From Candidatus Humimicrobium oleiphilum (lineage in GTDB: Bacteria; Actinomycetota; Humimicrobiia; Humimicrobiales; Humimicrobiaceae), in assembly GCA_002304935.1 (NCBI GenBank), contig DBPS01000022.1:1-48379 (forward strand): a stretch of DNA of 48,379 nt, given 5' to 3'. Positions 42,635 through 48,379 of the stretch are shown here, one piece after another. Every line of letters begins with the position of its first letter. Positions within the stretch are counted from its first letter, which is position 1. The notes under the pieces were generated by a model that ran no database searches, had not been told where the DNA came from, and worked only from the letters and a program-made list of their open reading frames with translations. A program made the translations under genes and the position numbers.

Positions 42635-42720
42635 TCATCCTCCAATTTTTAACAAAAAAACAACTATTAAACAAAAAACCCCGAATTGCAATAAATAGCA
42701 GCCAGGCAATTTTATCAAAA

Positions 42721-44052
42721 CTATACTGTTTTTACAAATTCGAGGTTGGTTATTGAACCGGTTAAAGATATGATAACATCTTTTTTGACTAAATTTAAAG
42801 CATATTTCACTGAATTTTCTATATTATCAATAGCTAATATTTTTTCCGGATGCTTTTTTTTCTTTGTTTTTAAAACAGCCACAATCTTTAATGCATCTTT
42901 TTTTAATTCTTCCACAGGAAGACTTCTTTCTGTTAAAGAACTTGAAACAATGAGTATATCTGCAATTCTTACAACATCTTCAAGCATTTTCTGATAATCT
43001 TTATCTTTTAAAACGGAAAATATGATTATCTTTTTTTTATCTGGAAAAAATTTTTTAATGTTTTTAACAAAATTTTTTATTCCTTCGGGATTATGCGAGG
43101 CATCCGCAATAAAAAACGGCTCTCTGCTGATTATCTGGAATCTGCCGGTTATATTTGTTTTTTTAAGTGCTTTATTTACTTTTTTCTGTTCAACTTCCAG
43201 AGAATTCAAATTTAAATATAACTCGCTAAGCACGACTGACAAAAGAAGATTTTTTTTCTGGTAATCTCCCGGAAGCGGAATAAAAATATTATTATAACAT
43301 TTATAAATACCCTTTAAAGATACTTCTGCTCCATCGATGTTTTCGTGCGTAACTCTGACCAAATCAAAATCTTTTTTATAAATGAAAAGCCTGGAATCAG
43401 TCTGGATAGTTTTATTTAATAATATATTGTTTACTTTCGAGCTGGTACTGTTTGAAGCAACAAGGCAATTCTTTTTTATGACTTCTGATTTCTCGGAAGC
43501 TATCAGTGATATCGTTTTCCCCAGTATGGCTGTGTGTTCAAGACTGACACCTGTAAGTCCTACGACTTTTGCATCTGCTGCATTTGTAGCATCCCATCTG
43601 CCGCCCATTCCGGCTTCCATTACCATGACATCAAGATTGTGTTTTCTGCATGCATAAAACATCATACAGGTAAGTATTTCAAACTGAGTCATACTGCCAT
43701 TTATATTTGCTGCATTTATTTTTTCTATAAACGGAAATATTTCAAAAAAGACTGCGCTGAAATCATTTTCACTTATTTCGTTTCCGCCAAACGCAATTCT
43801 TTCCGTATATGAATGGATATGCGGAGAAATATAATATCCTGACTTAAGTCCGTGATATTTCAGAATTGAAGCAGTCATTTTTGTTGTAGAAGTTTTGCCG
43901 TTTGTACCGACAATATGCATAAAGTCTGTGTCTTTTTCAGGATGATCTGTCAGCTCAAAAAATTTTTTTATCCTTTCAAGGCCAGGTTTGATACCGAAAA
44001 CAAGAGTTCCGTCAAGATAATTACATGCTTCTTTAAAACTATTCTTTTTCAT
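42721..44052 (-). CDS. folC: folylpolyglutamate synthase (or bifunctional with dihydrofolate synthase)
   Basis: This 443-residue Mur-ligase-fold enzyme has the ATP loop IVGTNGKTSTTKM (about 47-59), then EAGMGGRWDATNA, GLTGVSLEHTAILG and FIADASHNPEGIKNF. It adds glutamates to folates, giving the polyglutamate forms used by Fhs and FolD encoded elsewhere in the window. The valS-folC pairing is very common in Gram-positive-type genomes. It starts 23 bases after valS. Confidence 0.97.
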   Translation of the reverse strand: MKKNSFKEACNYLDGTLVFGIKPGLERIKKFFELTDHPEKDTDFMHIVGTNGKTSTTKMTASILKYHGLKSGYYISPHIHSYTERIAFGGNEISENDFSAVFFEIFPFIEKINAANINGSMTQFEILTCMMFYACRKHNLDVMVMEAGMGGRWDATNAADAKVVGLTGVSLEHTAILGKTISLIASEKSEVIKKNCLVASNSTSSKVNNILLNKTIQTDSRLFIYKKDFDLVRVTHENIDGAEVSLKGIYKCYNNIFIPLPGDYQKKNLLLSVVLSELYLNLNSLEVEQKKVNKALKKTNITGRFQIISREPFFIADASHNPEGIKNFVKNIKKFFPDKKKIIIFSVLKDKDYQKMLEDVVRIADILIVSSSLTERSLPVEELKKDALKIVAVLKTKKKKHPEKILAIDNIENSVKYALNLVKKDVIISLTGSITNLEFVKTV

Positions 44053-44075
44053 ATTTTTAAATACATCCAGGCGGT

Positions 44076-46775
44076 TCAGGAGGAAGACGAAAGCATTGCT
44101 TTTTTTATTTTTCCAAGTTCCGATTCCAGTATTTCAAGACTTTTCTTTAATTCTTTTGCCTTGTTTTTTTCTTTATTCACTATAATCTCAGGAGCTTTGC
44201 TGAGAAAATCAGGGTTATTAACTTTTCCCTCAGATTTTTTTAGTTCTATATCCAGCTTTTTAATATCAGATTCTATTCTCTTTATCTCAAGTTCATAATT
44301 TATGGCTCCCGAAAAATCAATAAATATTTCGGTATTCTCTATGGTTATTTTAATAATAGAATCATGGGCGGCTGGTTTGATATATCCGATATCTGAAGCT
44401 TTGCAGAAAACCTTAAGGTATTTTTCGTTATTCCGTATAAAACTCAGACTATCAGATTTACTGCTATTATCTGTGGCATTAAAATATAATTTTATTTTGC
44501 TTGCAGGGCTGATATTCAATTCGGATCTTGATTTCCTTACCGCACTTACAATATCAAAAAGATGCCCGAGTTCACGAGACTGTTCAGAAGATATCTGCTT
44601 TTTTAAAGTTTTTGGAAAATCCCTGACCATTATGCTCTCGCCCTTAACCGGGAGACTCTGCCATATGCGTTCGGTTAAAAACGGCATGATCGGGTGCATC
44701 ATCCTTAAAAAATTCTCAAGCACATAATAAAGTACAAGACCTGTATTATTTTTCCCGGCAGTATCCTCACTATAAATGCTTACCTTTGCAGCTTCTATAT
44801 ACCAGTCACAGAATTCATTCCAGAAAAAGTTATATAAAATTTTTGATGCAAACGAAAAATTGTATTTTTCAATATATCTTTCATAATTTTTTATAGCTCC
44901 CGAAAGTCTCTCAAGTATCCACCTGTCCCATATGTTCAGTTCTTTGTTTACGGGTTTGCTGTCAAAATCGATTTCACAATCTTTAATTGCTGATAATACA
45001 AATTTCGATGCGTTCCATATTTTATTTGCAAAGTTTTTTGTACCTTCGATTTTCTCTTCTCCAAGAAGCAGGTTTCTTCCCGGAGTAGTCAGGGCGGCAA
45101 GGGTGTATCTTAAGACATCACAGCCATATTTTTCTACTATTAAAACCGGATCGATTACATTACCCTTGGATTTGCTCATTTTCTGGCCCTTTTCATCGTT
45201 GACAAGAGGATTTATGAAAACCTCTTTAAAAGGAATTTCTTTCATGAAATAAAGGCTCATCATTATCATTCTTGCCACCCAGAAAAATATAATATCATGT
45301 GCAGTGATCAGAACACTTGTCGGGAAAAAATAACGGAGCTCTTCTGTATCTTCAGGCCATCCCATTACTGCAAAAGGCCACATATCTGAGCTGAACCATG
45401 TATCAAGCACATCTTCATCCTGACGTATGTTGGAAGAGTTGCATTTTGTACATCCGGATGGTTCATTTTCTGTAACTATAACCTCGCCGCAGTCATCACA
45501 ATACCAGACCGGTATTCTGTGGCCCCACCAGAGCTGTCTGGAAATACACCAGTCTCTGATGTTTTCCATCCAGTTAAAATACAGCTTTTCCCATTTTTTG
45601 GGAACAAATTTTATTTTTCCGCTTTTAACCGCTTCTATCGCAGGTACTGCAAGTTTTTTCATCGAAACATACCATTGAAGTGAAATGCGGGGTTCGATTA
45701 TCGTCGAGCATCTCGAGCATGAACCTACTGAAGAAATATGCTCTTTTTTACCAAGAAGGAATCCGTTTTCCTCAAGTTCTTCAAGAATTTTTTTTCTTGC
45801 TTCAAATCTGTCAAGGCCTTCGTATTTTCCGGCATTCTCATTAAAAGTCGCATCATCATTCATGATGTTTATTTTTTCAAGATTATGCCTCTGTCCTATT
45901 GCAAAATCATTAGGGTCGTGAGCAGGTGTTACTTTGACAGCTCCTGTACCGAATTTCATGTCTACATATTCATCTGCAATTACCGGGATTTTTCTTTTAG
46001 CTACAGGTAAAAAAACATATTTTCCTATTAAGCCAGCATATCTTTTATCTTTTGGATGCACGGCTACGGCAGTATCGCCAAGCATTGTCTCCGGACGGGT
46101 GGTTGAGACTACAATATATTTATCTGGATCTGTTTCTCCGGTCTTATAATCTATCACAGGATATTTGATATCCCAGAGATTTCCGTGTCTGTCATGATGT
46201 TCCACTTCAATATCCGATACAGCAGTCTGGCACCTCGGACACCAGTTGACCATATAATTCCCCCGATAAATCAGGCCGTCATTATACAGAGTCACAAATT
46301 CCCTGTTGACTGCCTTTACATAGTTGTCATCAAAAGTAAATCTTTCCCTGTCCCAGTCACAGCTGCAGCCCAGTATCTTTAACTGTTCGATTATTCTGCT
46401 TCCGTGTTTTTCCTTCCACTTCCAGACCCTTCTGACAAACTCATCGCGCCCTATTTTATGTCTGCTTGTACCCTGCTTTTCCAGTTCGCGCTCAACCACA
46501 TTCTGGGTGGCTATTCCGGCATGATCTGTCCCGGGGAACCACGAACAGTTAAAACCCTTCATTCTTTTAAATCTTATAACTGCATCCTGAAGAGAATTAT
46601 TGAGCGCATGCCCCATATGAAGATATCCTGTTACGTTAGGGGGAGGTATTACTATGCTGAAAGGTGGTTTTTGCGAACCTGTTATTCCGTGAAAATACTT
46701 TTTTTCAAGCCAGAAATCATAGATCCTGCTCTCAAATTCTAAAGGATTATAGCTTCCGGTTAATTCTTTAAACAT
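44076..46775 (-). CDS. valS: valyl-tRNA synthetase
   Basis: This class I synthetase of 899 residues contains HMGH (53-56) within PPPNVTGYLHMGHALNNSLQ, an editing domain (TTRPETMLGDTAVAVHP), KMSKSKGNVIDP and the C-terminal coiled-coil arm (about 830-895). It charges tRNA-Val. No T-box leader is possible in the 37 bases between it and clpX. It is the second gene of the clpX-valS-folC stretch. Confidence 0.98.
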   Translation of the reverse strand: MFKELTGSYNPLEFESRIYDFWLEKKYFHGITGSQKPPFSIVIPPPNVTGYLHMGHALNNSLQDAVIRFKRMKGFNCSWFPGTDHAGIATQNVVERELEKQGTSRHKIGRDEFVRRVWKWKEKHGSRIIEQLKILGCSCDWDRERFTFDDNYVKAVNREFVTLYNDGLIYRGNYMVNWCPRCQTAVSDIEVEHHDRHGNLWDIKYPVIDYKTGETDPDKYIVVSTTRPETMLGDTAVAVHPKDKRYAGLIGKYVFLPVAKRKIPVIADEYVDMKFGTGAVKVTPAHDPNDFAIGQRHNLEKINIMNDDATFNENAGKYEGLDRFEARKKILEELEENGFLLGKKEHISSVGSCSRCSTIIEPRISLQWYVSMKKLAVPAIEAVKSGKIKFVPKKWEKLYFNWMENIRDWCISRQLWWGHRIPVWYCDDCGEVIVTENEPSGCTKCNSSNIRQDEDVLDTWFSSDMWPFAVMGWPEDTEELRYFFPTSVLITAHDIIFFWVARMIMMSLYFMKEIPFKEVFINPLVNDEKGQKMSKSKGNVIDPVLIVEKYGCDVLRYTLAALTTPGRNLLLGEEKIEGTKNFANKIWNASKFVLSAIKDCEIDFDSKPVNKELNIWDRWILERLSGAIKNYERYIEKYNFSFASKILYNFFWNEFCDWYIEAAKVSIYSEDTAGKNNTGLVLYYVLENFLRMMHPIMPFLTERIWQSLPVKGESIMVRDFPKTLKKQISSEQSRELGHLFDIVSAVRKSRSELNISPASKIKLYFNATDNSSKSDSLSFIRNNEKYLKVFCKASDIGYIKPAAHDSIIKITIENTEIFIDFSGAINYELEIKRIESDIKKLDIELKKSEGKVNNPDFLSKAPEIIVNKEKNKAKELKKSLEILESELGKIKKAMLSSSS

Positions 46776-46812
46776 AATATAGTCTTATAAAACAAAAAAT
46801 GAATAAAATTTT

Positions 46813-48087
46813 TTATGCAAGTTTTTCTTTTTTATCTGACAGTTCTTCCTGATTAAACAATTTTGAATCCTGAACTTTATTCAGGACTACGTCGCTTGTT
46901 ACAATATATTTTTTTATTTCTTTCATGGAAGGAATATCATACATTATATCAAGCATGACCTCCTCAAGTATGGATCTCAGCCCTCTAGCACCGGTCCCTC
47001 TTTTAAGTGCAAGTGATGCAATTGTTTTTATGGCATCATCAGAAAAAACCAGCTCGACATCATCAAGCGCAAACATTTTCTTGTATTGCTTTAAAAGAGA
47101 ATTCTTCGGTTCAGTCAGTATCCTGATAAGATCATCTGCCGTAAGATTCTTTAAAGTAGATATTACAGGAAGCCTCCCTACAAATTCAGGGATCATACCA
47201 TATTTTAGAAGGTCCTCAGGCATGACCTGCGGGAGAAGAAGGTCCGCTCTCTCATTTTTTCTGGGCATCTTGTCAGAAATAAAACCGACACTTCTTTTAT
47301 TTATCCTTCTTTCTATAATTTCTTCCAGCCCTCCGAAAGCTCCGCCGCATATAAACAGAATGTTGGTAGTGTTTATCTGTATAAATTCCTGATGCGGATG
47401 CTTCCTTCCTCCCTGGGGAGGCACATTTGCTTCAGTGCCTTCAAGGATTTTCAGCAATGCCTGCTGGACACCCTCGCCTGAGACATCCCTTGTAATAGAA
47501 GGATTTTCGCTTTTTCTTGAAATTTTATCTATTTCATCTATATATATTATCCCGGTCTCCGCTCTTTTTATATCATAGTCTGCAGCCTGGATAAGTTTTA
47601 ACAAAATATTTTCAACATCCTCGCCCACATATCCTGCCTCTGTAAGTGTTGTGGCATCAGCAATGCAGAAAGGAACATTTAATATCCTGGCAAGAGTCTG
47701 GGCAAGCAGGGTTTTCCCGCATCCTGTAGGGCCGATAAGCAGGATATTGCTTTTTTGGATTTCTATATCATCCTTTGCCAGTTTGCTTTCAAATTTTATT
47801 CTTTTATAGTGATTATATACAGCAACAGACAGGACTTTTTTTGCCCTTTCCTGGCCTATCACATAATTGTTTAATATGTTATAAATTTCATCAGGCTTGG
47901 GAAGATTCCCAAAATCAGTTTCGTCCTCTATTTTGTTTTCCTCATCGATTATCTCGTTGCAAAGCTCAACACATTCATCACAGATGTATACATCATGCCC
48001 CGCTATAAGTTTTTTAACCTGCTTCTGGGTCTTGCCACAAAAAGAGCATTTTAAAAAATCGTCTTTTACTTCTTTTTCAGTTGTCAA
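46813..48087 (-). CDS. clpX: ClpX ATPase subunit of the ClpXP protease
   Basis: ClpX unfolds tagged proteins and feeds them to ClpP. The 424-residue protein has the N-terminal zinc domain (C14, C17, C36, C39), Walker A GPTGCGKT (119-126), pore loop YVGED (153-157) and Walker B IIYIDEID (180-187). The start is TTG at 48087, nine bases after AAGGAG. It lies 22 bases after clpP and is surely co-transcribed with it. Confidence 0.98.
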   Translation of the reverse strand: MTTEKEVKDDFLKCSFCGKTQKQVKKLIAGHDVYICDECVELCNEIIDEENKIEDETDFGNLPKPDEIYNILNNYVIGQERAKKVLSVAVYNHYKRIKFESKLAKDDIEIQKSNILLIGPTGCGKTLLAQTLARILNVPFCIADATTLTEAGYVGEDVENILLKLIQAADYDIKRAETGIIYIDEIDKISRKSENPSITRDVSGEGVQQALLKILEGTEANVPPQGGRKHPHQEFIQINTTNILFICGGAFGGLEEIIERRINKRSVGFISDKMPRKNERADLLLPQVMPEDLLKYGMIPEFVGRLPVISTLKNLTADDLIRILTEPKNSLLKQYKKMFALDDVELVFSDDAIKTIASLALKRGTGARGLRSILEEVMLDIMYDIPSMKEIKKYIVTSDVVLNKVQDSKLFNQEELSDKKEKLA

Positions 48088-48109
48088 ATCAAATTACTCC
48101 TTAAAATAA

Positions 48110-48379
48110 TTACTTTTTAAATATTATCTCATCGACTATTCCATACGCTTTTGCTTCCTGGGAAGTTAAAATAAAATCTCTTTCAGTATCTTTTGATACT
48201 TTACTGACATTCTGCCCTGTATGGTCTGCAATTATTTTATTAAGCGAATCTCTAAGCCTTATCATTTCCTTTGTGTGTATCTCTACATCAATCGCTGTCC
48301 CTTCAAATCCGCCTGAAGGCTGATGAAGAAGGACTCTGGCGTTCGGAAGTATGAATCTCTTTCCTTTTTCACCGGCAAG
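48110..48379 (-). CDS. clpP: ClpP protease subunit (partial, N-terminus beyond window)
   Basis: The last 89 residues of ClpP are encoded up to the window edge. They include LHQPSGG (catalytic His), the VEIHTKEMIRLRDSLNKIIA helix, HTGQ, the DTERD segment with the catalytic Asp, and LTSQEAKAYGIVDEII. The catalytic Ser would lie outside the window. The frame is open to the edge. Confidence 0.97.
   Translation of the reverse strand, partial: LAGEKGKRFILPNARVLLHQPSGGFEGTAIDVEIHTKEMIRLRDSLNKIIADHTGQNVSKVSKDTERDFILTSQEAKAYGIVDEIIFKK

Noticed and set aside
42655..42690. Weak inverted repeat AATTGC...GCAATT after folC as a terminator
   Set aside because: The stem is only six pairs with a 16-base loop, and the T tract is separated from it by CGGGG; too weak to call.

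Overview
The window is AT-rich bacterial chromosome, tightly packed. Nearly every gene lies on the minus strand; only blaI, an M56 peptidase gene and rpsT are on the plus strand. I found no insertion sequence, phage, CRISPR, tRNA or rRNA. The housekeeping order (clpP-clpX-valS-folC ... mreBCD-mrdA-rodA ... rng-rplU-rpmA-obgE-proBA-nadD-yqeK-LCP-rsfS-leuS-comEA-comEC-holA // rpsT // murJ-lepA) resembles Gram-positive-type lineages (Clostridia, Coriobacteriia and related deep Actinobacteriota). Together with a bacterial microcompartment (BMC) and Fhs/FolD it suggests an anaerobic, rod-shaped, AT-rich bacterium, perhaps a deep uncultured actinobacterial or clostridial-type lineage. The placement is inference.

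Positions 1-7680 hold one end of a BMC locus. Reading 5'->3' on the minus strand it contains two BMC-P (EutN/CcmL) vertex genes (7680-7135), an interruption (plus-strand blaI and M56 peptidase gene, minus-strand membrane-anchored trypsin-like protease), two more BMC-P genes (4256-3662), a PduS/RnfC-like Fe-S flavoprotein, a PduT-like tandem-BMC shell protein, the 3' remnant of a sugar-phosphate isomerase/epimerase gene, a class II aldolase with a C-terminal encapsulation-type helix, and a BMC-H shell protein cut by the window edge. The cargo points to sugar-phosphate cleavage inside a shell, with electron transfer through PduS and possibly PduT. The aldehyde-processing enzymes are not visible and may lie to the left.

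Positions 7700-10800 hold folD and fhs, two steps of folate C1 metabolism (methyl branch of Wood-Ljungdahl or formate/serine interconversion). fhs has a structured leader that could mask its ribosome-binding site. A lipoprotein gene of unknown function and lepA-murJ follow.

Positions 15000-48379 are mostly housekeeping: rpsT and holA (convergent), DNA uptake (comEC/comEA), a SIMPL lipoprotein, leuS, rsfS, an LCP-like protein, yqeK, nadD, proline synthesis (proA/proB), obgE, L27/L21, RNase G/E, two radical-SAM-associated genes, the elongasome (rodA, mrdA, mreD, mreC, mreB), maf, ndk, folC, valS and clpX/clpP.

Start-codon use is unusually relaxed. At least ten genes appear to start with TTG. 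rplU has no usable ATG/GTG/TTG at the family start and almost certainly starts at ATT behind a perfect Shine-Dalgarno sequence; maf and rsfS have ATA candidates of the same kind. The BMC locus (split vertex pairs, epimerase remnant, encapsulated aldolase, BlaI/M56/protease insert) and the non-AUG starts are the most interesting parts.
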